Source of the DNA: Allolobophora icterica | Taxonomy: Eukaryota; Annelida; Clitellata; Crassiclitellata; Lumbricidae | DNA length: 64,000 bases | Reading direction: 5' to 3' | NCBI GenBank assembly: GCA_963556255.1 | Contig: OY744605.1 | Span: forward strand, 11,271,379-11,335,378 | In this document: positions 21,400-35,389 of the stretch, one piece after another | How the letters are laid out: every line of letters begins with the position of its first letter | How positions within the stretch are numbered: position 1 is the first letter of the stretch | Made by a program: the position numbers and the translations under genes | The notes under the pieces: model-generated | Databases searched by the model: none | Told to the model about the DNA's origin: nothing | The model's input: the letters and a program-made list of their open reading frames with translations, nothing else

Positions 21400-23165
21400 A
21401 AAGACTAATTAACCAACTAATTTAAACAGTATAAACAATTATGAAGCCATAGCAGTCGTCCCAACCGGAATCCAAGGTTCTGCTTACGCTGTTGCTATGG
21501 TGGCCGTGCGCACCCCAGCGTTAAGATGGCGCCACTATCGTTATATTTGGATCTCAATTATACATACGTGTTTACAGCAATTAGGCGATACGTATGTGAA
21601 ACCTTTTAAGTGATTAGACCTGTGATAAAATGATAAAAAATGCTTTTGTTGACATATTAATGCAATTTTTACAGCACCGCTGTAATCTTAGCTGAGAATT
21701 TATAGGTCATCAATCAGAGTCTACGCTAAACAGTCTGCTAGAGTTTCAGAGCATGGCCTTGTTCGACGACTTCCGTTTAACACCCTAGACGACAGAAGAC
21801 GCCTGTAAGAGGTTATAAAACGCGCTCTATAAATATCTATAGATATTCATTCGTTCTGTGGGGATGATTTGAAGGAGAAATAGCCGTAATGAACGTGACG
21901 AAGTAAGGAAAGAGTATAAGCGGTCAAAGACCTCAGAAGGATTCAATCGTGTAGTTTTACTATTTTCATGGACGGAAGGACGTGGTTTAGATTAAATCTG
22001 CGATGTAAACAGTCTGCGCTGGGGGTTCTGGTTTGGTGCATACCTCCGCTATAGCCTAGTACACAGGCTGCCTGGACACAGTCTGTCATTCACTCATTCT
22101 GCATCATCCCAGTGACGGCTAAGATGCATGCATAATACACACGGCTTAAGATTCCCGGAACATACATGCTGGGGCGGCTTAACACTGCGCTGACTCCCCC
22201 GCCCGCCCCGCAGTAGCTTCCGTTGATGCCGCCGTCGCTGTCCCTGCTGCTGCGTCTTCCTTGAACGGTGAATAGACGTGCAGTGAGTGAGTAAGTGAGG
22301 ATGTCGATCGAGCGCGTGAGCGAGCGAGCGAGCGATCGATTGGAGTGAATCCCCGCTCTGCAGCCACCGAAGGGGCCAACAGACCAACTGCTCCAATCGC
22401 CTCCTCCGGCGGGTAGGTTAAATGAATCACTCGGCGGCAGACGACGGGTTGCATGTGGGCCGTTCTCGGCCTCCGTTGCTCGATGCCCTGCATGCGCGCT
22501 CCCGAAGAGGACTGTCGATGGCAGTGCTTGGGCCGACGCAGCGACGGTGGCCGGTGTTGATCACAGGTCATTGACGGCGCAGTGTGTCATTGTTCTGCAA
22601 TCTGCAGTCGACAGACGGCGTCTTTTGGTTGTGTCGTCATCAAGCAGTGACCTCACCCATCGTAGCGTCCCCACGCAAAGCAAACACACGGCGCTCGCCC
22701 GCTATTTCCCCAATCCCGCCATTGATGAACTGTTTTCGTTTAGATAGAGAAGTCGGCGTCCATTGATCGGTTTCATAGACTACTGCGCTCGTAAATCAGC
22801 AACATCATCGGTCGGTTGGTCATTTGCCGCTGCCTGCGAGCGCACATCGCCCGAGGAGGAGAGGAAGGAGTCGGAGAAGACGGAATCACTTAGGATGCCC
22901 AAATATTTTGAACCATGAATCCATCAACGACCGGTGGGACGTTGCTATCGTTCCAGGAAGGCCCCGAGTCATTCATCATTATGACTGAAATCTTCGGCTG
23001 AAACCTCAGAAGTCGCTCCATGTTCAGATTATATCAGTGAGTAGACCCCGCCATTGGTAGCCCACCGGGAGAAGAGACGTCCGAAGTCATTCGTTTCCTG
23101 TCCAAATCCCTCCGTTTTTTCCCCAGTTCTTCCAGAGCCGGTCGCCGTGATAGTCTTCCACGGCC
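21400..23165. promoter_or_regulatory. CpG-richer, promoter-like segment between JHY and the plus-strand gene
   Basis: Unlike its AT-rich surroundings, 22150-22900 is GC-rich with many CpG dinucleotides (GAGCGAGCGAGCGAGCGATC near 22318). A YY1-like AAGATGGCG lies at about 21524. Two frames on opposite strands (22179-22571 minus, 22547-22747 plus) have a UTR-like composition and no homology I recognise. I infer 5' UTRs and start sites for the JHY transcript (leftward) and the 23166 gene (rightward). No TATA box is evident. Confidence 0.5.
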
Positions 23166-26100
23166 ATGAAGGATAAACTCTCCACAGCTACGACTAGTAT
23201 AGTCAGGATATTATTCATCGTTCTAAATTTAACAGGTAAATTCGTAACTTTAATCCTAAACTCGGATTTCTATGGCGCTAGCCAAAGCTAAGAGCAGTAC
23301 TTTTGTTGCAAAGGGGCAAACAGGATACAACTGCCCTTGGATGGTAACAGAACGGAGAGCAACACAACGAGATTCTAACAGAAATGTTGGTGTGTTAACA
23401 GTTTGTGTTAGGTTAGTGGTTAGCATGTATACTGAGCTGTAAACTTGAGATTGACAAAGAGCAGAGCTTGTGAGACCGAGGGGCCATGGTCTTTCCATCG
23501 TCTGTGGTGTTGGAATGGAAGAGCTAATCCAGGCTTAGATTACATGGTGTGTTATTTTGAAAATTCAATTTAATGACTTGGGCCTTCAAAGTAATGCTAC
23601 TATACTGCTATTAATACTATATTATTATTTTTTACCCAAGGTTATTATTGATCCCTCAGGAGCAAAAAATGTTAGGAGTAAAAAAATTATCTCCAAGAAA
23701 TCAAGCCTCATCCTAGGTTTTTTTGTTGTCCCGAGGTAGTTAGGATCCCTCAGGCTCTCAAAAGAATGTCTGGAGAAAATAGAACGAATGTCTGGAAAAA
23801 GACTGGAATAGCTTATAACTCCTCAAGTTCTGGCTGTTGAAAAGTGCCACGGAAGGCATTGAAGCGCTGAATGGTAATTAATAGACCTTGGAAGAGGCAG
23901 CAGGTTTCTTTAGGGTCTCCAGAAATTTGGATTAGGCAGCGCCGCAAGTCATTGTTATTGTTAAATGTTACATGTGTAAGCAAATTTCACAGCCGGCTGT
24001 TGTGGACTCACTTGGTGACGTGGAACATTTTTTGTGTTGAGCCCTATTCTAAATTAATTGGTTGACTGTTGATGGTTTAGGATACCAGACACTGGTCTGT
24101 TCCAGACAGATGGCTAAGCAATAGCAAAACTCTTTCAGCCGTATCATCCACATCTCTTTGCTGTAATATAGAGGGTGCTATAAGTTCAGTGCCAGATTTA
24201 GACATGGTGAGGCCCTAACCTTTCTGACACTGTAGGCCACTGAAAAAATTACTCTTGAAGCCAAGGGCCGCACTCAAAAGCAACAACTAAAATTTATTGA
24301 CATTTATTAACTGGAGAACTGTCCTTTTTAAAACTTTAAACAAGTTTAATGCGACATGGGAACTGGATTTTGTGTTCACATTGTCAAATGATAAGCCACG
24401 TTACGATCGAATAGCTATGCAAGTAGACCAGTGACTGTCTTTTAACTTCATTTTTTACACAAATTTTTGTGTACACAAATTTTGAGCGCTCGTGGGGCCA
24501 TTTAAAATCAGCCTGCGGGCCGCATCACATGTTAGACAGCACAGCCCTAAGCTATATAAAGCATGAAGGCCTCTTGTTAAAAGTTACACCAGAAGGTCTC
24601 ACAAAACTTGAAAACATAATGTCTTTTAATTATTGAATAGTAGGGCATTTAAAGTAAGTAAAGTAAGCAAGTAAATAAGTATGTAAGTAAGTATGTATTA
24701 AGTATAGTGAAGAAAATAGCTAAGAATGACATTTTGTTATAAAAAGCTCCGGTGCTTTGCCCTGGTACCTCACTGGTGTGTTGCCCCAAACTCTCATGTA
24801 GGCTCATGCTCTAATCTTGTCATACGGCGTTCTTGCTAAAATCCTGGATCTGCACTTGCAGATCAGATGGTCAAATAATACCTGTAATGGCAGAATGATA
24901 TTCAGGGACGTTGAGCTTGATGGCCAAGTCCTAAATGGGGCTTGACCAATTGCCTCACTGGCATATTGTGTCTAGTATTCTAACACGCCTAAACTGCCTT
25001 GACCGCATCTTGCGCTCTGCTGCGCGCCTTATTGGCCAAACACCATATTTTGGCCATGTATCAAATTATATGCTGGAGGTCCTGCATTGGCTCCCTGTAC
25101 GGCAGCGCAATGAGTACAGGATCGCCTCCTTGGGTTGGCGATGTCAACTGGGTCTCGCACCAATATACCTGATAGACCTCTTCCGGCCTGTGTCGGCTTC
25201 TCGGACTGCTCGAGTCCTCCGCTCGGTGGGGAGGGGGATGCTCTCCGTCCTGTTTGCCCGTACTGCTATCATGCAAACCCGCGCCATCTCGGCGGTCGGG
25301 CAGACCATATGGAATGGCCTTCCTCCTGAGCTGCGCCTACATCCTAGGTCTTCCTCTGGTACCTTCTATGACCGCCTGAAAACTGTGCTTTTTCGCCGTG
25401 CTGGAGTCGGGAGCGCCTCTGAGTAGTTCCCTTGAAGTGGCGCTATATAAATTTTTGAATGAATGAACATGCATGCGTACTGCCCAAGTTCACATTAACT
25501 GATCATCTGGTTCTGTCCACCAGAATTCGATTACAGAATTAAGTTTTGACTTACGAGGTGGTTTGTTTTTGTTTAAAGACACTGTCATAGGCGCCAACTC
25601 CTTGGGAGCATTGGGTGCAAAAGCACCCAGATAGAAAGTTCAGTGGGTGCCAGGCACCCAGAAGAATTCGGACCGTAAAATCAACTTTTTTAGAACTAAT
25701 TAATCTCACAACTTGAGAAGTACAACCGCAACACAAATACCCAACATTGCATGATTTTACAGTCACAACCCATACATAAATAAATAGGTTATTTATTTAC
25801 TAATTAAAAAAATAAATAACACTGGAACATCGACATCGATTTCCAATACTTTTTCTAACCTCGTATCATTTGACAAGAAAACTTTCTTCTTTCAACGAAA
25901 ATCCGCTAAACTCACCTACCTAAGGAGAGTGTGAAGGGGGAAGGGAGGACCCAGGCACCCAGAGACAAAAATAAAAGTCGACGCCTGACAAAGAAAATTA
26001 GCGTCACCCTCCTCCTTTCTCCAGGCATGAGACTGGCACTGCAAGAGTAGGAGTAGTGGTGGAGTTATTACCTACAAGTGTCCATCAGTATGTCACGTGT

Positions 26101-28419
26101 AATGATGGCAGCTCAATGGGAATATCTAGATGAGCATTGATTAGCTTATTGTGGTGAACTTTCATTTTTATTTTGATCGGACTTTTGGGTTTCCAACTCT
26201 GCTTGTGGGTAGAATGCAGAATAGGACTGCTGTGCCAGGATGATGACGAAGATTCCTGGGTCCAAGGGAAATGCACATCCTCGATCATTGCCAGTGGGTC
26301 GAGGACTGGCTTTGTGGAATTCAGCCCTATATCCTGAATGTCTATCATGGGACCCAGATGGAAGATGCTCCTGGCTGGAAGATGAGGACACCTTCAAAGT
26401 GTAGTTATACAAGGCTAAACAACACGTTTATGTATATAATACTATTGCTCTTTGAACTGAACTGTAGATAAAAATCTATCTGATATACAGAGCTCACTAT
26501 AACCAGCTTAAGGCGGGCCTCACAGAAGTCTAAAGGGTGCCTTGTTCATGGAAGAAGAGGCCTTTGACTGAATAGGACCAACTGGTCTCTTGCCACTTCA
26601 ACAAAACGAAAAACAACTCAGACTGTTTATACTCCCAGCTATAACGAGACCACAGGTATCAATTGCACCTGTTATCGCCCTCTTCCCTTCAAGTCTCTAC
26701 AACAACTATCGTAACTAGCATAGCACTGACAAGGGCATCTCTTATCTCATATATAATGCTGTTTAGATTTCTCATCTTTGCTTGCAGCTAGGGTTGAGTC
26801 TCTGACAACAAACAACAGTGTAGCCCCACAAGCCTTCTCACCACCACCACCAAAGCATGGAAGCCACCAGAGGCAGCTACTCATGAATAAGCTTGTGCTT
26901 TGAATGAATAAGCTGGTGCTTTGCGTGAATAAGCTGGTGCTTTGCGTGAATGAATATGCTGGTGCTTTGCACGAATAAGCTGGTGCTTTGCGTGAATATG
27001 CTGGTGCTTTATGTGAATAAGCTGGTGCTTTGTGCTAATAAACTGGTGCTTGGCATGAGTATGCTGGTGCTTTGCGCGAATAAGCTGGTGCATTGCATGA
27101 ATAAGCCGGTGCTTTACGTGAATAAGCCGGTGCTTTGCGCTTAGCTTTAGAGGGGCGCTTAGAAAACTGGAGTTTACTAGCAGAAGATAACCATGAAAAG
27201 GGAGATACCTCTGCATCTCTATAGCCTCGGTTGCTCTGCTCTGCATCCGGACCTCCAGTCACTGAATCCCTGACCTTTCTCACCTCCCTCAGCCATTGGC
27301 AGCCATGCCCACATGGATTCCATACAGACATTGCTACATGGAACCCCTATAGAGCTCATATGTGTTCAATCGAATGGTAGCGGAAATGCTTGCAGGGAAG
27401 TCTCAGCCTTGCTGATTGAATTAGTTCCTCTGCCAGTGCTCTGACCCGTGTTCCAGTCCAGCTGACGTGCATCTACGCAGTCTGCCGTATTTGCATATTG
27501 AAATGAACCAGTTAACCTGAGAAGCCTTGAATTTTTACTTTTTTTTCTCGGTGTCAGATGAAACTCGATTTTTCAGAATAAAACAACTTGGTTGTTTAGC
27601 CATTAAGTGCTTGACAAAGAACTGCATGCGGTGCAAATATTGTCCCAAAAACTGATGACTATGCACACAGGTAAGCCTACATACATATACACACATACAT
27701 ACACATACAAAGTTGCATCCATATGCATACAGACCAGAAAGCACTCATGCATGTACTTTTATGTAGAGTACAAAATTACACAATTGCGCTTCAGATCTCT
27801 ATAGATATGAATATTAACACTATACACTATAGTTTCTTAACACTTTAGCGATGAGCATGCACTAAAATGCATGGAAAACTAATCCGTCTCGTCATTAAAG
27901 GGTTAAGTTCAGAGCAGAGGAAGAAGAAGAAGAGCAGTCCCTTAAGCTAGCCTGGGGGCAGCCATGGATATGAAGTGTTAGCGACTTCATTTTCTTAGCC
28001 TCGGAATATGAGGGCGGGTGGCCAGTCCTCTCCATCATCATCTCATCTTCCCACCGACTGTGTACGGTCAGTGTACTCATTATAGCTGAGATGGCTAGCA
28101 GAATTATGCATTAATTCCTCATCAGCTTAGCAGAGATGACTCTGAGCCTCAGTCTGAGGAGTGTTTCTTCATTTTATACTGGCTGTATAACTTGTGCTTC
28201 CTCGCCAGATGGCTGCATGCTCAAGATGTAGACTATAAACCTCAAGACTCAAACCCTCCACTGCATCACACTGAAGTGTGCATATTTCCATCAAGATCTA
28301 CACACAAGCCCAAACAGTTGTAGACATGGTTATATGATTCCTTTTATGCTACAATTATTTTGGTCAATACAGCACGCATGATAATTTGTGTAATATTACG
28401 CTCGTATATGAGCGTACTC

Positions 28420-28450
<31 letters not shown>

Positions 28451-30146
28451 CGTGAGTGCGTGCGTGCATTTGGGTCCATGGTTTTTTGGCAATATCTGTG
28501 CCAAATGCAGTTCTTTTGTAAGTGCCTAATGGCTTAACGATCAATTTTTGTCGTGACGGTTCAGAGCCGTCTCTGTTTAATGAGGGATAAAAGAATCGTG
28601 GCTGGTCTTTTCTGTGATGGGTTCCACTGTTTGTTTTCGGCAGGTGGAAGTTATCGAACGTTTCCTGCATCCAGATCCTTATGGGGATTTGTGTTCATCT
28701 TAGCTTTTCAATTAATGCCTGTCAAATCGAGGAGAGAAATATATACGACACCTTATTCAGGGGCTATGAAAACAGCTGTCCATCTGTTTCAAATCACCTG
28801 CTGATGAACTTGTTCTTTACAGTGTAGGCTGGGGTGGTGAACCCTTGGCATGCGTGCCCAAAGTGCCATGCATACAAATATTTTTGGCATTCGGAATTAA
28901 GAAGGTTCCCCAAAAATTTCAAACTTCGAAATACACTATCACTCTAGGAATCTACACTTTCTTTATTCTAAAACCATTTTTTAAATAATGTCTCTTATTT
29001 CAATTATTGTTACGCTTTGTCAGTTAAAACCTATATAAGAAAAACAATTCTAAGCTTATATACTGTGCAAAATTCCGAGGGGCGTGTGATGGTATTTTCG
29101 TATGGTTTAGTGGTTCTTTTGGCACACAACCGTATAAAGGGTTGCTACCTCTGGTCTAGGCTAGTGAAGAGCACCATCAAGAGGTAAAAAATGGAAAAAA
29201 GGAGGTGTATAAATGCCTTACGCTTGTGGGGTTGGAGTTTGGCTGTAGCTTTCTTCTGCTAATGTTCCAAATCGAATCTTAACAACATCTATGGTGCCAT
29301 TATCATAATTCAAAAGGATCAATTGACGATCACTTCTGTTTGAAATGGAAGTAATCTTTCTGCCAGTTTCAGTTTGCATCATAACAGAAATATGAAGTCG
29401 TTCGTTGTAACTGTAATCTGATATTTATAAAGCGCCACTTCAAGAAAAAACATATACTGGGTTCAGTACATGGGATGCCAAGCATTGCCAACTAGCATGA
29501 TGATCCTGTGTATGGGGTGATCTGATTAATGGGACACTTTAGCCAATTGGTTATAGCACTCCTCTATGTGGGGAGTATGGTTCGAGCTTGAGATGGTTAC
29601 TATGCAGTGCATATTTTAAGGAATTTAGACTACTGGGACAAAATTTTGGAACTCGTCTCTGAAAAAACTTTGATGACCTTTTTTTGGAAACTCATCTCCC
29701 GAAAAAATTGATGACCTTTTTTTAGGAAGTCATCTCCCAAAAATGTCACCTCCCGAAAACCGTTGATGACCTTTTCTTTAGGAATTCACCTCCAGAAAAA
29801 GTTGATGACTTTTTTTAGGAAGTCATCTCCCGAAAAAGTCACCTCCCGAAAACAGTTCATGACCTTTTCTTAGGAATTCTTCTCCCGAATTTACTACTGG
29901 GGCAAATCTTAAAACTCTTCCGACATTTTGTCCCACTACTTCTGCTTTAACCATACATTGCCTGGGACAAATCAGCCTAACTACTGGGACAAATCAGCCT
30001 AACACTACTGGGACATTTGTCCCACTAGTTATACAGTTAAAATATGCCCTGTTACTATGTAAGGATTTAGAGCAAGTCCTTCACTCACGATTGCTCCTTG
30101 CCATCGATTGATGCTTGATCATTAGATAGTGCTGCTTAATTAATGC

Positions 30147-30183
<37 letters not shown>

Positions 30184-32663
30184 AATGATGCCATACCATA
30201 TCACAGACCATAGTCGGAATATGAAATTAAAATCCATGAAATAATAATCATGAAATAATAATAATAATGGGATACTGGCTAGTAAGCAACTAATTCAAAT
30301 GATTTCTTTCATGAAAATTTCTCTACAGTAGTCATGCTAATTGTCATACTAACAGTCAATTAGTATGACTCTGAATGGTCTATGCCACAAGAGGCGCTTT
30401 ATAAATGCCCATATATACAATACAACAATTAATAGACATACTAATTAAGAATTAACTGAATTAAACCAATTTGTATGATTTCGTTTTTGACGCAGCGAGA
30501 TTGATGGTACGATGTAGCGTACATGAGTTGATCGAATGTCCTTGGTCTTACTGGTATGAACCATATCGCCATTGTTCTGCCAGTCTGCAGGCAGTCCTTG
30601 AAGAAATCCGAACCAGTGACCATCTCATCTCCGCTGAAGTCCGAATCAACAAGACTTGCAAGTAAGTTAGTGGCAGCTACCCACCATAGCCTGGCTAGCA
30701 GATTTCAGCCTGGCAGAGGCGTAACTTTGGTCTAAAAAGTGGGGGGTACCAATTTCTGCTCCACTTTAGCTTTTTGCATGGAGACCATTTTGGACATATT
30801 ACCCTGCCAATATTCTCATCAATTTTTGTGTCAATAAAAACAAGCCATCTTTTTAATTGCAGTAATAATAAAATATTGATTGGCATTGTTTAAAAAGTGG
30901 GGGTACGGTACCCCAGTCCAAAAAGTAGAAGTGATAAAACTAGATTAGATTACTTGCTACCCTAATCCTTCCGATCCTCTGCTTTCCAAGTGTTCTCGTG
31001 CTCAACGAAACCTGCCCTAGCAGATGCTCCACCTTCTCTGGTCTCTTTTCGAAAGGGACTTGGACCTCTACAGGACCACCCTTATGATACGACGCAGCAC
31101 TCGTGAATAAGCTGGTGCCCTGCGCTTAGCTTTACAGTAACGCGTTAGAAATTTGGAGTTTACGATTATGATTGGATTTAAGCGATAAGTTCGATGCTGT
31201 TTAAAAACCTGGCAGAGGAAAAGTAACGCTACCACATCCCATATTGGAACATAGACAATCTGGTCATTTGTTTCACTTCACCTTTTGCTGTTTGCTTCCA
31301 AGTGTACACCGGTATGAATTGTACTCATCATCATCATCATCATCATCGGCTCCTGACGCCAGCCATTTGGGTACGAACAAATGATCTCCAGTGTCCTCGG
31401 TCATTCGACATGTCCACCGCCCCCCCCCTAGTGTTAGTCCAAATGCTGTTATATCCTCGTTTGTATTCTTGGTCTGCGTTTGTTTCGTTTTTCGTTTTCC
31501 TTCGAACTGCTTGGTGACAATACAATACTGTTTGGTGACAATACAATACTGTTTGGTGACAATACAATACTGTTTGGTGACAATACAATACTGTTTGGTG
31601 ACAATACAATACTGTTTGGTGACAATACAATACTGTTTGGTGACAATACAATTCAACTGCATTGGATACTGCTACAGTGCCACACTGCCTTCATTCCAGA
31701 CTTCAGAAGTGCACGCACGATTTGACATCATCGATGGTGCTGAGCAAAATTTTGCGAGTTAAGGACTTGCTTAAGGTCTTTCAACAGCGACAGACTGGGC
31801 AGGCTGAAATTCATACAAGCCGAGCGCTCTACCAATTTGCTACCATGCCCCATGACAGAGGCACATGTATGGAAGAATCTGGGAAAGCTTAAAGGAGTTG
31901 TGTACCAGGTAGTCTTGTGTGTATTGTATAATTGCATGTTCTAAGATGTAGTCAACTTCCAGCTGAGAGCAATTTCTCAGTTGGGTTCCATGAGAGATAT
32001 GCAGGGTAGAGGGCCAAACTTTGCGAGCTGGACCTCAACCCGCTGGACATGGGGAGCCGCATAACCGCATTACCCTGAAGCTCAGAATTTCTGGTCTTTT
32101 TCTGCACTCCACCAGGTCCCATCAAAATAATAGCCTGGAGTTCCTCACAATGATCTAATCACTGCTTTACGTGCTTAGGGGAATTTGCCCAGAGAATTTG
32201 GTTCATGGAATCTCTTCTACAGGAGTGAACCCGCAACCCTTCGATTGCAGACCCAGCACTCTAATTAAACAGACCACCATGTTGAGTTAGTCTATGGCTG
32301 TGCATTTCCAGTTCAGCTGGTGCTATATAAATTCCTGTCGGCTTTCAATTAAAAAATAATAACTGTCAGGCATTGGTATGGTACCTGTTTTAGTGCTGTA
32401 TAAAAAAGGATTTCCTGGCATTTATGAAGTGCATCTTAGTGGCTGGTAATAAAATAAGATGCAATAATAAATGCCAGGCACCTTGTTTGTGCTAAATAAA
32501 GAATTGCCAGGCTTGTATAAAGCGCATGCAAGTGGCAGGTTATAGAAAAATAGATATAATAACTCTTAGACATTCATGTAGTGCATTTGTCTGCTATATA
32601 AAGATGAAAACATATTTGCCGGCCATTTCATGCAGTGTGTGCTATGACCATTAACTAGGAGAC

Positions 32664-32696
<33 letters not shown>

Positions 32697-35196
32697 GACA
32701 GAGAGTGAGTGACACAGACAGAGACAGAGAGACGGTTATGTTCATGATTCATCAGTTGCTGGTAGAGGCAGTCGTTGGACGCTAAGCCAATTATGGACTT
32801 GGCAGCCGTCCAGTTAAGTCAGTTTGCCCACCAAAGCATCCAGAAACAATGCTTCAGAAATAAGCTCTGCTGTCATTTCTTATCAACGTTTGCACATTGC
32901 ACAGTATCACCGGCGACATCTGGTGATATTTGTCGGTGCTACATGTCACACATTGAAGGCGTTTTGTAATATGTCTGTATGTACCGTACGCATTATGACA
33001 CTGACCCACTGTGTTAGTGTTACATTACAATCTTTTCTTTTAACATTCCTGTAAAATACATTGCAATTGCTTCTTTATTACATTTCTGTCAATACACTGC
33101 AATCGCTTCTTTATTACAGTCCTGTCAAATACATTGCAATCGCTTCTATTTTTTTTAAATTCAGGTAAAATAAATTGCAATCGCTTCTTTTTCACATTCC
33201 TGTAAAGTACAAATTGTTGTGATCAGTTCTTGTTTACACTTATGTAAAATACATTGCAATCGCTTCTTTTTTACATTCCTGTAAAATACACTGCAGTCGC
33301 TTTATTCACATTCCTGTAAAGTACATTGTGATCAGTTCTTGTTTACACTTATGTAAAATTCATTGCAATTGCTTCTTTTTTTCATTCCTGTAAAGTACAT
33401 TGGCCTAACTTCTTGTTTACACTCCTGTAAAATACATTAAAATCACTTTCTGTTTACATTCCTGTCAAGTACATTGCTGTTGATTCTTGTCTGTATATGT
33501 GTATCAGGACACTCAGTGTAGAGCATTTTAACTACCTCGCAAAAGCAGTGTATCCGTGACTACTTAACAGATCTAAAGAAGTGCACTTTAAGCAGCAAAT
33601 GTACGATGAAGCGAGTCAAATGCAACAATACATAAACGAGTTGGGAAAATATTCCAGGAGGGCGGTCCAACATATGAGGAGGAACGATGGGCTCGAGTTG
33701 AAGCTTGACAGCGTTGCACCTGCATGTCTCCACGGGCCTCAGAGCACAATGTTCACCGATCCAGCTGAATTGAGAACACAGTGCTCCCTGATATATGCCA
33801 AGAATTGAAGCAGGTGTCAGATTTATGACATAAAGAGCAGTACGCTCAGCAACAGGAAGCCAGTGTAGCGTATCTCGAGTATGTTCAGTTATATGTGAAT
33901 ATTTGGACTTTCTGGCTATGACTTGGGCAGCACAGTTACTGGAGGGACTGGATCTGGCGCAAATGGAACTTTGGCAGACCTGCAAGCGTAGAATTGCAAT
34001 AGTCCAGGCACGTCATGATGAATAGGTGGATGAGGGTCTGCGCTGAACAACAGATTGCACCGTATGGCTTATATATGGCGCAGGTGGTAGAAGCGGAATC
34101 AGCTTCCTATAGTCAGCCATTGATAGGTCTCCTTCCAAAAGCACACACAGGCTGGGAACGATGGACTCTTGCCTGCAGTCAGGGAATCGCCATGTAATCA
34201 AGTTCTCATCAATGTATGATCGCGCCTGACGTGTTCCCAGCCAAATATACTGAGTCTTTTCGGATTTGAGGACATCTATCTCTGTTACAACTTCATCTAC
34301 ACGCAGTGGCCTGCTTACAATCCTGTAACATATCGTGCGATTGCGTGTTGGTTACATTCCTCTCAAGTACTTTGTGATCACTAATTGTTTACATTTCTCT
34401 AAAGTAGGCATATATTAGGACTGCTTCTTGTTTACATTCCTCTACCATGCTATTGGCTTCCGGCTGGCACTCCTCATGTACAAAGCACGTGCAGATCATC
34501 TGCCATCCTACCTATCAGATCGTGGTTATGCCCTACGGCTCTGTCAAGGGTCAAGTATCGCTTTGATCGACATCTTGGGAAAGTCTGGAGTTCCTGGTAC
34601 GCGTCCGGTCTCTCTGGCTGGTGTTTATTCATACCGTTCGAAACACTCGACTTTCTCATATTCACGACTTTCTACGACTTTCTGCGCCGAGACCATCTTT
34701 CGTTCTATCGTGAGAACCTCTTCTGATCTGTTTACGATTGACTGTGCTTCCGGTTGCCCGGCTTCGATGTGCGCTTTGAACTATTTTAAGAAACAATTAT
34801 TATTTATCACTTGTAGTTTATAGTACTGCGACCCTTAATTTCAATGTGCCATCGATTGATGTATTGTGCGTTAAACACTGAGGCCACAGAAGCTGCTAAT
34901 TATTAATTAGTAAATAATATAATTTGTAATTGTAACTGTAACCGAAAACTTATATAGCACCTCTCAGATCAGCGGCGCTTTCAACCCACATCAGTGCCAG
35001 CACTGGAAAAATAATAATAATAACATTTTAGCATTTTAGATAATAACTAGCTGTAAACCCGTGAAAAATCACGGTATATAAAAAACAATTATTAATAACG
35101 TCATATTATAGGCCTATGGCCGTCGTCAAGACAACCGTCAAGACAACCGTCGCCAAGGCGGCAGTATAGTGACGTCACAATAGTGTTTGTTTACGG

Positions 35197-35227
<31 letters not shown>

Positions 35228-35310
35228 GTACAACGGTTATTATGTAAGTTGATAATAATGTATATAATAAGAAGATAATGATAAGAAGAAGATGATGGTG
35301 GTGGTGGTGG

Positions 35311-35389
<79 letters not shown>

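Noticed and set aside
22179..22571. 130-codon minus ORF in the CpG-rich region
   Set aside because: The Arg/Ala/Ser/Pro composition expected of GC-rich UTR, no motif, and GAGCGAGC repeats within it.
24935..25426. 163-codon ORF as a host gene
   Set aside because: The LHWLPVRQR and WNGLP blocks plus the microsatellite 3' tail identify the end of a LINE reverse-transcriptase ORF.
26085..26412. Two overlapping minus ORFs of 87-88 codons
   Set aside because: Different frames of the same stretch, no splice-supported partner exon and no recognisable motif. Left as unassigned intronic sequence.
31273..31762. Periodic 7-residue peptides as a repeat protein
   Set aside because: The 21-bp unit is open in several frames on both strands, so openness carries no information. 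No conserved start or flanking domain.
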